Source of the DNA: Metridium senile | Taxonomy: Eukaryota > Cnidaria > Anthozoa > Actiniaria > Metridiidae | Assembly: GCA_949775045.1 (NCBI GenBank) | Contig: OX459108.1 | Span: forward strand, 652,123-716,122 | Length of the DNA: 64,000 nucleotides | Direction of reading: 5' to 3' | Shown: in pieces, positions 49,001-60,252 of the stretch | Layout of the letters: every line of letters starts with the position of its first letter | How positions within the stretch are numbered: position 1 is the stretch's first letter | Program-made: the position numbers and the translations under genes | The notes under the pieces: model-generated | What the model saw: only the letters and a program-made list of their open reading frames with translations | What the model was told of the DNA's origin: nothing | Databases searched by the model: none

Positions 49001-51523
49001 CCTTGTGGTAAGGGAGAGAATAACACATCAAACAAACTCAACTCACATATGATCCTGAGAAAAACCCTTGTGGCAAGGGAGAGAACAACACATCAAACAA
49101 ACTCAACTCACATATGATCCAGAGAAAAACCCTTGTTGCAAGGGAGAGAACAACACATCAAACAAACTCAACTCACATATGATCCTGAGAAAAACCCTTG
49201 TTGCAAGGGAGAGAACAACACATCAAACAAACTCAACTCACATATGATCCTGAGAAAAACCCTTGTGGTAAGGGAGAGAATAACACATCAAACAAACTCA
49301 ACTCACATATGATCCTGAGAAAAACCCTTGTTGCAAGGGATCGAGAGAACAACACATCAAACAAACTCAACTCACATATGATCCTGAGAAAAACCCTTGT
49401 GGTAAGGGAGAGAATAACACATCAAACAAACTCAACTCACATATGATCCTGAGAAAAACCCTTGTGGTAAGGGAGAGAATAACACATCAAACAAACTCAA
49501 CTCACATATGATCCTGAGAAAAACCCTTGTGGTAAGGGAGAGAATAACACATCAAACAAACTCAACTCACATATGATCCTGAGAAAAACCCTTGTTGCAA
49601 GGGAGAGAACAACACATCAAACAAACTCAACTCACATATGATCCTGAGAAAAACCCTTGTGGTAAGGGAGAGAATAACACATCAAACAAACTCAACTCAC
49701 ATATGATCCTGAGAAAAACCCTTGTGGTAAGGGAGAGAATAACACATCAAACAATCTCAACTCACATATGATCCTGAGAAAAACCCTTGTTGCAAGGGAG
49801 AGATAAACACATCAAACAATCTCAACTCATATATGATCTTGAGTAAAACCCTTGTGGTAAGGGAGAGAACAACACATCAAACAAACTCAACTCACATATG
49901 ATCCTGAGAAAAACCCTTGTGGTAAGGGAGAGAATAACACATCAAACAAACTCAACTCACATATGATCCTGAGAAAAACCCTTGTGGTAAGGGAGAGAAT
50001 AACACATCAAACAAACTCAACTCACATATGATCCTGAGAAAAACCCTTGTGGTAAGGGAGAGAATAACACATCAAACAAACTCAACTCACATATGATCCT
50101 GAGAAAAACCCTTGTTGCAAGGGAGAGAACAACACATCAAACAAACTCAACTCACATATGATCCTGAGAAAAACCCTTGTGGTAAGGGAGAGAATAACAC
50201 ATCAAACAAACTCAACTCACATATGATCCTGAGAAAAACCCTTGTGGTAAGGGAGAGAATAACACATCAAACAAACTCAACTCACATATGATCCTGATAA
50301 AAACCCTTGTTGCAAGGGAGAGAACAACACATCAAACAAACTCAACTCACATATGATCCTGAGAAAAACCCTTGTGGTAAGGGAGAGAATAACACATCAA
50401 ACAAACTCAACTCACATATGATCCTGAGAAAAACCCTTGTGGTAAGGGAGAGAATAACACATCAAACAAACTCAACTCACATATGATCCTGAGAAAAACC
50501 CTTGTGGTAAGGGAGAGAATAACACATCAAACAAACTCAACTCACATATGATCCTGAGAAAAACCCTTGTGGTAAGGGAGAGAATAACACATCAAACAAA
50601 CTCAACTCACATATGATCCTGAGAAAAACCCTTGTGGTAAGGGAGAGAATAACACATCAAACAAACTCAACTCACATATGATCCTGAGAAAAACCCTTGT
50701 GGTAAGGGAGAGAATAACACATCAAACAAACTCAACTCACATATGATCCTGAGAAAAACCCTTGTTGCAAGGGAGAGAACAACACATCAAACAAACTCAA
50801 CTCACATATGATCCTGAGAAAAACCCTTGTGGTAAGGGAGAGAATAACACATCAAACAAACTCAACTCACATATGATCCTGAGAAAAACCCTTGTGGTAA
50901 GGGAGAGAATAACACATCAAACAAACTCAACTCACATATGATCCTGATAAAAACCCTTGTTGCAAGGGAGAGAACAACACATCAAACAAACTCAACTCAC
51001 ATATGATCCTGAGAAAAACCCTTGTGGTAAGGGAGAGAATAACACATCAAACAAACTCAACTCACATATGATCCTGAGAAAAACCCTTGTGGTAAGGGAG
51101 AGAATAACACATCAAACAAACTCAACTCACATATGATCCTGAGAAAAACCCTTGTGGTAAGGGAGAGAATAACACATCAAACAAACTCAACTCACATATG
51201 ATCCTGAGAAAAACCCTTGTGGTAAGGGAGAGAACAACACATCAAACAAACTCAACTCACATATGATCCTGAGAAAAACCCTTGTTGCAAGGGAGAGAAC
51301 AACACATCAAACAAACTCAACTCACATATGATCCTGAGAAAAACCCTTGTGGTAAGGGAGAGAACAACACATCAAACAATCTCAACTCACATATGATCCT
51401 GAGAAAAACCCTTGTGGCAAGGGAGAGAATAACACATCAAACAAACTAAACTCACATATGATCCTGAGAAAAACCCTTGTGGTATTAGGGAGAGAATAAC
51501 ACATCAAACAAACTTAACTCACA
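46033..51523. repeat. 65-bp satellite array derived from a SINE body
   Basis: About 84 head-to-tail monomers of 65 bp (CTCAACTCACATATGATCCT, GAGAAAAACCCTTGTGGTAA, GGGAGAGAATAACACATCAA, ACAAA). Reversed, the monomer matches positions 60331-60395 of the SINE at 60253. A 2279-bp block is duplicated (for example the 4-base insert near 47061 recurs at 49340). Short frames inside (82 codons at 46919 and 49198) are by-products, not genes. Confidence 0.97.
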
Positions 51524-51561
51524 CAGAAAAACAAAGAATACAAAAAATGACTTTTGATGAT

Positions 51562-51573
51562 GGGCTTCCTGTG
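51562..51573 (+). promoter_or_regulatory. GGGCTTCCTGTG element, distal to MYCBP
   Basis: Exact 12-base match to the SOD promoter element, 39 bp after the satellite and 317 bp before the MYCBP ATG. Confidence 0.4.
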
Positions 51574-51743
51574 CCATCAAATAAAAACTATAATATTTTT
51601 ATTCTGTTTGTTCGACCATTGTTTTGTGTCTTTTGCTACTTACCGTGAGTTATACTTATTATACTAAATTATCTTCTGAGCTAACTTTATTGTTTTAATT
51701 TTATATTTGCCGTTTTAACAAAATTTGTAATTTGTGCAATGTT

Positions 51744-51755
51744 GGTCTTCCTGTG
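51744..51755 (+). promoter_or_regulatory. GGTCTTCCTGTG element, proximal to MYCBP
   Basis: A variant of the same motif 135 bp before the ATG at 51879. Confidence 0.45.
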
Positions 51756-51878
51756 TTGCAAATGACCGCCAGGGGCAAAGTACCGAGGTTTGCTCGTGTT
51801 TTCTCTGGTTGCTAACTGCCAAAAATAAAACAGTCCTTGTCAAAAACACGCTGAAAAAACATCCTAAAATTCACGAAA

Positions 51879-53937
51879 ATGACTTCACAATACAGAGTAA
51901 GTTAGTCTAAACAGTTCTTCGTATATTACTAGTAAGTAATACTCAAAATATGGTGTAATTTTGCGTCTTTCTTGAAGGTTGCTGACTCGAAGAGAGAAGA
52001 GTTTAGAAAGTATCTCGAAAAGGCGGGTGTTTTGGATGCTTTAACGAAAGGTAAGTTTGAGCAATTTTGGCGTTGTTTTGCTTGTTATTTTGGTCGCTTT
52101 TTGTCTTATTATATGATTGTTTTTATTGCAGTTTTGGTTAATCTTTATGAAGAACCGGAAAAGCCATCCAACGCTTTAGAGTATCCTTTGAAAGATATTA
52201 AATTGTAGAAGCTCGTTCTACCTTGAAATAACTGACTGAATTTTGAATTCATCGTATTTTTATTAGAATTATTGCTTGGTATTTTATTTAAAAGTAATTT
52301 TGTCTATTTTGCATTCTTCGATCTATAAATCGATTATCGAAATTATAACTAATCGATATTTCATTGACATGAATCGATAAAGGCAATATATATACTTTAT
52401 GAAAATACACTTACAGATCTTGCTAACATTTAACATTTGTTGGAGTAGAGACTTTTAGAAACATTGACACAGTTATTATTATTATTATTACTAGTATTTT
52501 TACAGACACAGTCAATACTAGTTTAACCACTAGTTATCATACCTTTTTACTCCAATTGTTTCCTTAGAAACATTGACGCAGTCCACACTTGTTTAACCGC
52601 TAGTTATCATACCTTTTTACTCCAATTGTTTCCTTACAAACACTGATGCAGTCCACACTAGTTTAACTGCTAGTTATCGTACATTTTTACTCCAATTTTT
52701 CCCTAGAAACATCAATGCAGTCCACACTATTTAACCACTAGTTATCGTACATTTTTACTCCAATTGTTTCCTTAGAAACATCAACGCAGTCCACACTAGT
52801 TTAACTGCTAGTTATCGTACATTTTTACTCCAATTGTTTCCTTAGAAATATCGATGCAGTCTACACTAGTTTAACCGCTAGTTATCGTACATTTTTACTC
52901 CAATTGTTTCCTTAGAAACATCGATGCAGTCTACACTAGTTTAACCGCTACTTATCGTACATTTTTACTCCAATTGTTTCCTTAGAAACATCGATGCAGT
53001 CCACACTAGTTTAACCGCTAGTTATCGTACATTTTTACTCCAACTGTTTCTTTAGAAACATTGACGCAGTCCACACTAGTTTAACTGCTAGTTATCGTAC
53101 ATTTTTACTCCAATTGTTTCCTTACAAACATTGACGCAGTCCACACTAGTTTAACCACTAGTTATTGTACATTTTTACTCCAACTGTTTCCTTAGAAACA
53201 TCAACGCAGTCCACACTAGTTTAACCGCTAGTTATCGTACATTTTTACTCCAATTGTTTCCTTAGAAACATCGACGCAGTCTACACTAGTTTAACCGCTA
53301 GTTATCGTACACTTCTATTTCAATTAACAATATAAATAGTAATTAAGTAATTAAGTCCTTGACACTTCAAAGTTTTGTCGAACAACACCTTCATGGTGGA
53401 GGACCCAACACTGCTGATGTAGAAGGATTGAAGCTTGAAGTTGCAGAGCTAAAACAAACTGTTGAACAACTGACTGCTGAAAACGCTGAGCTAAAGCAAA
53501 GGGTAATAACTTAATTATGCTGATTTGATTAACACTCAATTATAGTGCCGCCATCTTTGTGCTCCTCTGAGGGGCACAGTAATGGCTGCCAAAAGCCGAA
53601 CTTCGCAAAACCCTAAAAATATAGCAAATATATACGTAATATATATTGATTCGCCTGCTAGGAAGAACCTTATGCCATGTAAACACCCCCTAAATACAGA
53701 TTAAGAATAATTTTTATTTTTTTATTTTTTAGCTGCTGACATTTGAGCCACAAACCGATCAAGAAGTGAGTCTTCATTTATTACTAGTGTTGTGATTATC
53801 ATTGACATTATCATTATTGTCATCATCATCATTATTATCATCGTCAACATCATTATCATCATTGTCAACATCATTATCACCATTATTATCATCACCATCA
53901 TTAGTATCATCAATATCATCACCATCCTTATCATCAC

Positions 53938-53980
<43 letters not shown>

Positions 53981-55389
53981 GATCAAAGCAAAACTCTTCA
54001 CATTATTATTTTAATTATTGGTCTACTTATTTACTTGACATCTTATGAATAAAATTACTTGATAATGACATTTGATGATGTCGAAACATTGTACCAACTT
54101 AGTGTTTGTATTTATTTTAATCATCATCAGTATTATCATCATCATCATTGTCAACATCATGTCATCACCATCATTATTATCATCATTATAATCATCATCA
54201 CCATCATCAGTATCACCATCATTAGTATCATAAATATGATCACCATCATCATCACCATCATCACTATCACCATCATTATCATCGCCATAATCATCTTCAT
54301 TATCACCACTCTTACCATTATTATCACAATTTTCATTATAATCATCATAATCATCACCACCATCATAATCATCACCATCATCATCATCATTATCATCATC
54401 ATAGTCTTTTATTTATTATCATCATTATACTTTTAGTCCCTGTATAGAAACTATACTACCGAAACAAGTACAGTGAGAATTTTGGGTTAGGATTAGGGTT
54501 ACTCGTGTAACAGTTATATTTGGCGTCCATCGTAGACAATTTTGATCACGTGGTGCGACACTAGGTACTAAGTTTAGTGCATGTGATTACATTCCTTCTC
54601 AAGTCTATAGCCTGGTTCACATGAGCGTCATAATCATAAGCAAGAAAACAAAAGATTTATTATCCCCTGGGGAATTAGAAAACAAAGACCAAAGCGTTTC
54701 CTTTTCTCTTTTGTTTTGCTTATGATTATGATTATGACGCAGTGTGAACCAGGCTTATAACAACACTTAGCTAAACGTTGTCTGAATCAATTGACATATG
54801 CATACAATTTAAAGAATCACTTTCTCAGTGAATGAAACTGAATGATTGTATTTTTTCTTGAGATTTTCTGTTCAATGTATTTTGATTACGACAAACCTTC
54901 GAAACCGAGAAGGAATGGAAACTCGTGCGCTAAGCATTTCATTACGTGTCGTCTCTCGTGATCAAATTTGTCTACGATAGACGCGAAATAAAACTGTTAC
55001 ACGAGTTTCAAAATTCTCACTCTACTTGTTTCGGTAGTAAGGTCACAACTTGGTTTTATTTCATGGTTTTGATGTGTGACTCTTCTAGACTACGAAAAGT
55101 CCTTCTTTTCCCTCCAGAATGTTGCGGGATTCTATTTCCGGCGCGCTCCACAGGAATCCCGCAACAGTCGTTTTTTTAAATTACTGATTCTGGAGGGAAA
55201 AGAAGGACTACTCGTAGTCTATGACTCTTCCTAACAAACTTGTACAGTGGAACCCCGCCTTACGGCCACCCGCTCAATACGGACACCCCGTTAATACGGC
55301 CACTTTGGGCTGTCCCTTCGGTGGCCGGATTAACGGGGTTCCCCTGTAATGACTTTCTTCTCTGTTTGTCTTTTCAGCCTGAGAGTTGA
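51879..55389 (+). CDS. MYCBP: MYC-binding protein (AMY-1) orthologue
   Basis: A small protein that binds the MYC N-terminus and A-kinase anchoring proteins. Six exons: 51879-51896, 51978-52050, 52132-52180, 53373-53502, 53733-53765 and 55378-55389, giving 104 residues (human: 103). The sequence starts MTSQYRVADSKREEFRKYLE, then KAGVLDALTKVLVNLYEEPE and KPSNALDFVEQHLHGGGP. A C-terminal coiled coil follows (LKLEVAELKQTVEQLTAENA), ending in FEPQTDQEPES. The first exon encodes six residues and the last only PES plus stop. Intron 3 carries the ~80-bp minisatellite in reverse orientation. Intron 5 carries ATC repeats and nested foldback elements. AATAAA lies near 55469. A frame running on from exon 2 into intron is not the product. 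Confidence 0.96.
52440..53320. repeat. ~80-bp minisatellite (reverse orientation), MYCBP intron 3
   Basis: About eleven units contain TTTCCTTAGAAACATCGACG, CAGTCCACACTAGTTTAACC and GCTAGTTATCGTACATTTTT. This is the reverse complement of the array at 7200-7850. Confidence 0.95.
53785..54420. repeat. ATC triplet repeats, MYCBP intron 5
   Basis: Two blocks (53785-53982, with a pure run of ~14 CAT units, and 54118-54420) separated by ~130 bp of unique DNA. Confidence 0.94.
54455..55040. mobile_element. Foldback element with CTACCGAAACAAGTA ends, containing another
   Basis: The left arm CTACCGAAACAAGTACAGTG...ACTCGTGTAACAG...GTCTACGATGGACG-type sequence pairs with CGTCTATCGTAGAC-type sequence, CTGTTACACGAGT and CTACTTGTTTCGGTAG at the right. 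Inside it, 54609-54757 is a second element with AGCCTGGTTCACA...TGTGAACCAGGCT ends and CATAATCATAAGCAA arms. Confidence 0.85.
55085..55219. mobile_element. Foldback element with AGACTACGA ends
   Basis: AGACTACGAAAAGTCCTTCT...CCCTCCAGAAT pairs with ATTCTGGAGGG...AGAAGGACTACTCGTAGTCT; the centre pairs GTTGCGGGATTC with GAATCCCGCAAC. Confidence 0.88.
55244..55350. mobile_element. Pogo/Tigger-like MITE fragment
   Basis: Flanked by TA. The ends ACAGTGGAACCCCG and CGGGGTTCCCCTGT are inverted, and the interior has ACGGCCACCCG...CGGACACCCCGTTAATACGG. It ends 28 bp before the MYCBP exon 6 acceptor. Confidence 0.8.
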
Positions 55390-55554
55390 GATGTGTCCTG
55401 GTTGATGGTCTATTGGCTATTTGTATCATCATGTATATTATCATATTGAGCTGGTCATAATACTCACTAATAAAACTAGTACTAGCTGTAACGTTTTGAA
55501 GTCTGTGTTAAATACCGAGAAGCGAGAAATGTACATTATCATTTATTTGATTGA

Positions 55555-56010
55555 CTATAGGCCATGGAAAACGCTGAAAAATGACCAATGATGACGATTT
55601 TTGATGCACTTTAGCCCAAGCAAAACTCTAAAAAATGACCAAATATATGACGATTTTTGATGGACTATAGCCAATGTAAACCGTTCAAAAATGACCAAAA
55701 ATGACGATTTTTGATGGACTATAGCCCATGCAAAAATGACTCAAAATGACGATTTTTGATGGACTATAGCCCATGCAAAATTAACGCTCAAAATGACGAT
55801 TTTTGATCAACTATAGCCCATGCAAAACGCTCAAAAATGACGATTTTTAATGGATTATAGCCAATGCAAAATGCTCAAAAATGACCCAAAATGACGATTT
55901 TTGATGGACTAGACAATGCATAATGATCAAAAATGACCCAAAATTGACGATTGTTGAGGGACTATAGCCAATCCAAAATGCTCAAAAATGACGATTTTTG
56001 ATGGACTATA
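55555..56010. repeat. ATGACGATTTTTGATGGACT minisatellite
   Basis: About eight units of AATGACGATTTTTGATGGAC, TATAGCCCATGCAAAACGCT, CAAAAATGACC, reversed relative to 1195-1345 and 59630-59800. Confidence 0.92.
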
Positions 56011-56074
56011 TACACACTTAAAATAGTATGTGTAAGACGTACTGTCTTTACTGTCAGACATTCTTTCTTGTATA

Positions 56075-56341
56075 TACACCTAATCCAAAAAACGTTGTCT
56101 GGTCCGCCGCACAGTCCTCGCGCCAAGACTGTGAAAGATATTGGTTATATCTAATCAGTAATTAATTTATTTGCATGTTCACACTCTAGTGTGGTACTTT
56201 TTTCAACGAAATAGTGTTGTGCCTACTTTTATTTTCTTGTTTTATCACTCTCATCAAAATATTCACTGTGTTTTCCTTCACGGTATTGGCGCGAGGACTG
56301 TGCGGCGGACCCGACAACGTTTTTTGGATTAGGTGTATATA
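56075..56341. mobile_element. MITE with TATACACCTAATCCAAAAAA ends
   Basis: Terminal repeats of ~50 bp (TATACACCTAATCCAAAAAA, CGTTGTCTGGTCCGCCGC, CACAGTCCTCGCGCCA) mirror the right end. Short non-coding centre. Confidence 0.9.
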
Positions 56342-56944
56342 AAAGCGTAAGCCGTAACCAACAACATTAGAGTCAAAACGCTGAGCTTTCTTAACAACGA
56401 ACACACAACGTGACGTCACATCGATCGATACTAGAACCCAGTCCCTGGGACAAAAAAAATTGCCAAAGTGGTATTTTCAAACTCAAAAAATACAAAAAAT
56501 AATTGACAAATTTTTCATGTCATATAAAAGTAAGTAAGAAACTTTATTTATAGAGGGTAGCACTAATTCAATAGCTAAGAGCTTATAAACTTGTGGCCCT
56601 CATAATCAATCATTTACAAAGTTACATTAATAGTTTCAAGAATCTAAAATTATATTAATCAAATTTACATTTTAAAGTTACTGTATAATATATATATATA
56701 AATTAAGATGTAATCTAATCTATAATCTGATCTAAATTAATCTAATCTAATCTAAAAACTATACTAATCTAAAAATCTATAAGTTTTTTACAATTATTAA
56801 ATTAAAAAAGGATGTAAAGATTGCTTTTTCTTAAAAGCATTGTCTCTTGTATGCACTTTAATAATTCATGACCATTTTGTCCAATCTCTGGTCACGAGGA
56901 AAGCATTGTATACCGCATAATCTACGAGGAAGTGGTCAGGCGAA

Positions 56945-57480
56945 TAACGGTTTAGAATATTTTATTTTAACAGCTTTATTGACCATATTGACAACATAAA
57001 TTGTATAACAATATCAGGAGAAAAGGGTGTGTGCAAAACGGGACATATACCGTCCCGTGCTACTGGCACAACCCACAAATAATAAAGAAATAAGAAAATT
57101 TATAAGAAAAAAAAAACTACAGCTAAAAATGACGATCAAATCTTAGTGTAGAGTTCTATTGGTGCCAATGGCAACCACAGTCTCGGCTAAGTGTCCAAGT
57201 ACATGATTTTTCTACATCAAATACTGTGCTAAGTTGGTTTTTATAAAGACAGGTGACAAAGTTCTTGAAGGATTTCACATTAAACAAATTTTCTGGTTTA
57301 GCTAATTTACAGATTATATTCCATAGTTTTATGCTACGATTGAAAAAGGAGGCCTGAAAAGTAGAGGTTTTACACGGAGGTATTTCTAAATATTTGATTC
57401 CATCAGTTAATAGATTTTTTTTACGATTTTTTTTACGTTTTCAGAATAGCAGAACAATGAAATGCAAATGAACATGAAGC
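56945..57480 (-). pseudogene. LINE retrotransposon 3' end, broken
   Basis: Translation of the minus strand gives reverse-transcriptase C-terminal-like phrases: TDGIKYLEIPPCKTSTFQA, SFFNRSIKLWNIICKLAKP and LFNVKSFKNFVTCLYKNQL, followed by a stop. The 3' end has AATAAA-like sequence near 56960. The upstream part is frame-broken. Confidence 0.7.
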
Positions 57481-57726
57481 TTTATATAGGAGTTTTAAAT
57501 CTATATACGAGTTCGACCGGAAATTAAAAACTTGAATTCTGCTAAACTGTTCACAATGCAAGTTAATCGATTTTCTTAAAAAAACATAGATTTACTAGGC
57601 AAGGAACGTAATAGTTTAAAGAAACAGCTGTTGACTGACGAACATGCAACCAGTGCTCGGCACTAGATTTTAACTTCATTCAAACGGAGACTGTAAGAAA
57701 CACAAGTGTAGACTATTGTAAGGAAC

Positions 57727-58773
57727 ATGTCCAATTTTACAAATAGTAGTTCTACGACCTGTTTCATGTCACAAGCCTTCGACTATAACAATCTAACAGA
57801 CCTGCCACATTCTGTTCACCGTACCTGGACAGTGTTAGCTATCATTAACGCCATCGCCGCTCCACCAACGACCGCTGTCAACCTACTTATCATTTGGACG
57901 ATTCTGAAGGATGAGAATTTAAAGATGTCCATCTTTAATAACTTGCTTTCCGCCTTGGCTGTGACTGATCTTATAGGAGGACTTGTAGTACAGCCCCTGT
58001 TCTGTTGGTACATTGGTTCTTTACTGCTGCGTCGTCCTTGGCCCTGTATTTTTACTATTTATGGCGTGCCGACGATAGTTTGCTCTAGTTTGACTTTATG
58101 TACGTTGACGGTGACTATAGTCGACAGGTACGTCGCCATAGAACACGCGCAGTTCTATCTGGAGAATATCACGGTCAAGAAAGTGTTATTTGTAACTGTC
58201 GTAGTTGGGGTTATAATGTTAACGTCAGTGTTTGGTGGCATTGCATTAGTGGACGGCGCAGACAACTTACGAAAGCTCCCAGCTGCAGCAGTTGGAGCGA
58301 TAAACGTTCTTGTCATTTTGTACTGTGCCATACGGGTACAGGTCACAGCCTATCGTCAGAGAAAAAACATCCAAGCTCAAGCAGATGCAGTTATACAACT
58401 GGAGGAAAACGCTCAAACAGTGGCAGTGCAGAAGAAAGAAAAGGACGAGAAACACAGACGAAGAAAACAATACAAACAAGCTATAACCACGAGTATGCTA
58501 GTTGTTGCATCGATTCTCTGCTACTGTCCTTACATCATCACAGCAGTTATACAGTCAACCAAAGGCAAAGATGTGACTAATGATTTCATCTATATCTCCC
58601 ATCCAATTGCAGCGACGTTCGTACACTTGCAGTCCTTGGTGAATCCCACCATCTTGTCCCTTCGTCTCTCATACATTCGCAAAGGAGTGAAACAAATAGT
58701 TTGTAAAATATTGACTCCTAAATACGATGAACAACAAAGTAGTGTCCATGTTAATCAGATAAATTCAAGCTAA
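57727..58773 (+). CDS. Class A G-protein-coupled receptor, orphan, intronless
   Basis: A 348-residue seven-helix receptor at the cell surface. N-glycosylation sites occur at NFT and NSS near the start. Family landmarks: N52 in TM1, LAVTD in TM2 (D81), C107 before TM3, DRY at 133-135, CYCP in TM6 (265-268) and NPTIL in TM7 (306-310), where the usual NPxxY tyrosine is Leu. The second extracellular loop is very short (VDGADNLRKL) and has no Cys, so the usual disulfide to C107 cannot form there, as in melanocortin-like receptors. The third intracellular loop is long and rich in Lys/Glu/Gln. The ligand is unknown. Single-exon receptors of this type are common in cnidarians. A LINE fragment begins about 10 bp after the stop. 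Confidence 0.92.
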   Translation: MSNFTNSSSTTCFMSQAFDYNNLTDLPHSVHRTWTVLAIINAIAAPPTTAVNLLIIWTILKDENLKMSIFNNLLSALAVTDLIGGLVVQPLFCWYIGSLLLRRPWPCIFTIYGVPTIVCSSLTLCTLTVTIVDRYVAIEHAQFYLENITVKKVLFVTVVVGVIMLTSVFGGIALVDGADNLRKLPAAAVGAINVLVILYCAIRVQVTAYRQRKNIQAQADAVIQLEENAQTVAVQKKEKDEKHRRRKQYKQAITTSMLVVASILCYCPYIITAVIQSTKGKDVTNDFIYISHPIAATFVHLQSLVNPTILSLRLSYIRKGVKQIVCKILTPKYDEQQSSVHVNQINSS

Positions 58774-58782
58774 GAGACGCAA

Positions 58783-59575
58783 CTGTAGCTGCCAAACCCA
58801 GTGTTCGCAACCTTGGTATCATTATGGACCTCAACCTAAGGGGCTGTTTATATGATGGCGAGTTGTCCCTGCTAGCCGGGATAACTCTATTGTTTTGTGT
58901 TCCCCGGGGAATTCAAGACAATAGAGTTATCCCGTCTAGCAGGGACGGCAACTCACTTCCATATAAACAGCTAGCCCCTTACCGGCTTTCATCTCATGTT
59001 AGTGACATCTCAAAAACGACGTCCTACTCAATCAGCTGCATAGGCCGAATAAGACGTTATCTCACTCCTGAAGCTCTTACGAAGTTGGTGGTTTCGCTTG
59101 TACTCTCACGTTTAGACTACTGCATGTAACAGTATTCTATGTGGTATGCCTAAATCGGAACTTGATAAGCTCCAGCGAGCTCAGAATGCGGCAGCGAGGC
59201 TAATTGTGGGTGCATCACGCTCCGACCATACTACTCCTATCCTAAGATCTTCACTGGCTCCCTATACAATCTAGAATAAAGTATAAAGTCCTTTTACTCG
59301 TCTGGAAATGCCTTCGCTACCGTTCTTCTGCCCGATGTCTTCTGACACAGCCATCGCCTCCTCGGAGAACTGTATCGTATGGCGACCGTGTATTTTCACC
59401 AAAGCTGTGGAACAATTTGCCTGAACATTTAAAAACTAAAGACACCAAAAACTAATTTTAAAACTGAACTCAAAACATTTGTCTTCTGTAAATATTTTGA
59501 CACCGATCCTATTTTGTAAGCGCATTAAGTTTGAAAAAATGTGCATAGTAAGCACGTAGTATAAATAAATAAATA
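58783..59575 (+). pseudogene. LINE reverse-transcriptase 3' fragment, broken and interrupted
   Basis: Phrases typical of the C-terminus of CR1/L2-like LINE proteins: KPSVRNLGIIMDLNLR, SLVLSRLDYC, LQRAQNAAARLIVGA, SDHTTPIL, RIKYKVLLLVWKCLRY and VFSPKLWNNLPEHLK. Frameshifts lie near 59124 and 59258, there is a stop in the last block, and a foldback element is inserted at ~58841-58982. An ATAAATAAATAAATAAAC tail ends at ~59578. Confidence 0.85.
58841..58982. mobile_element. Foldback element inserted in the LINE
   Basis: AAGGGGCTGTTTATATGATG...GTCCCTGCTAGCCGGGATAA pairs with TTATCCCGTCTAGCAGGGAC...CATATAAACAGCTAGCCCCTT around a 24-base loop. The LINE reading continues on both sides. Confidence 0.88.
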
Positions 59576-59629
59576 AACGAGTGAATCGATGTACTCAGTT
59601 GCTCACTGGAAAGATGTGGCTTTGAATAG

Positions 59630-59800
59630 GCCATGAAAAATCGTCATTTTTATCATTTTGTATAGGCTATAGTCCATCAAAAATCGTCATTTTTGGCGTT
59701 TTGCATGGGCTATAGTCCACCAAAAATCGTCATTTTTTTATCATTTTGCATGGGCTATAGTCCATCAAAAATCGTCAATTTTGGTCATTTTTGAGCGTTT
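59630..59800. repeat. Minisatellite of the ATCGTCATTTTT type
   Basis: Three or four units of GGCTATAGTCCATCAAAAAT, CGTCATTTTT and GCGTTTTGCAT, same family as 1195-1345 and 55555-56010. Confidence 0.88.
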
Positions 59801-59814
59801 TGTATAGAGTACAA

Positions 59815-59950
59815 ACACTAAAAGTGTGCAATACTTTGTACTATTTACCACTAAATAGTGTTGATTAAACAATAGAGAACAAAAGAATTTGCATAATTTA
59901 GCAGTATTTAGTGGATTTATGTTGCACACTTTTAGTGTTTGTACTCTAGT
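59815..59950. mobile_element. Foldback element with AGAGTACAAACACTAAAAGT ends
   Basis: AGAGTACAAACACTAAAAGT, GTGCAA at the left mirrors TTGCACAC, TTTTAGTGTTTGTACTCT at the right; inner arms CCACTAAATA and TATTTAGTGG also pair. Confidence 0.9.
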
Positions 59951-59954
59951 AAAC

Positions 59955-60250
59955 AGTGCTCAGCATAGAGTTCCCCCTTAGTCCCTTTAGAAATATATTG
60001 CAAGTCTAGGTTCACCTCGGGTTTCTGCCAAAATTTCGCGCTTGTTGTGTTCCTCTATCATCACAACTTCGATAAATAGCCGCGGCAGGTCCGATAATTT
60101 GCATTTAGTCGAACTCCAAACCTGACTTTGTTCTAAGCCCGCCAAAACCTAATCAACCAAACATCGAACATTTTTTGCTGACAAAGTGCGATTCCTCGCT
60201 GCTTTCTTCCAAAAAGTGAGCTCTTTGCTACCTTGAAGCTAAATGATTCG
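59955..60250. other. Intergenic DNA, nothing recognised
   Basis: No gene or repeat identified between the foldback element and the SINE. Confidence 0.4.
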
Positions 60251-60252
60251 TG

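Noticed and set aside
46033..51523. CRISPR-like array
   Set aside because: The units are contiguous with no unique spacers, in a eukaryotic genome.
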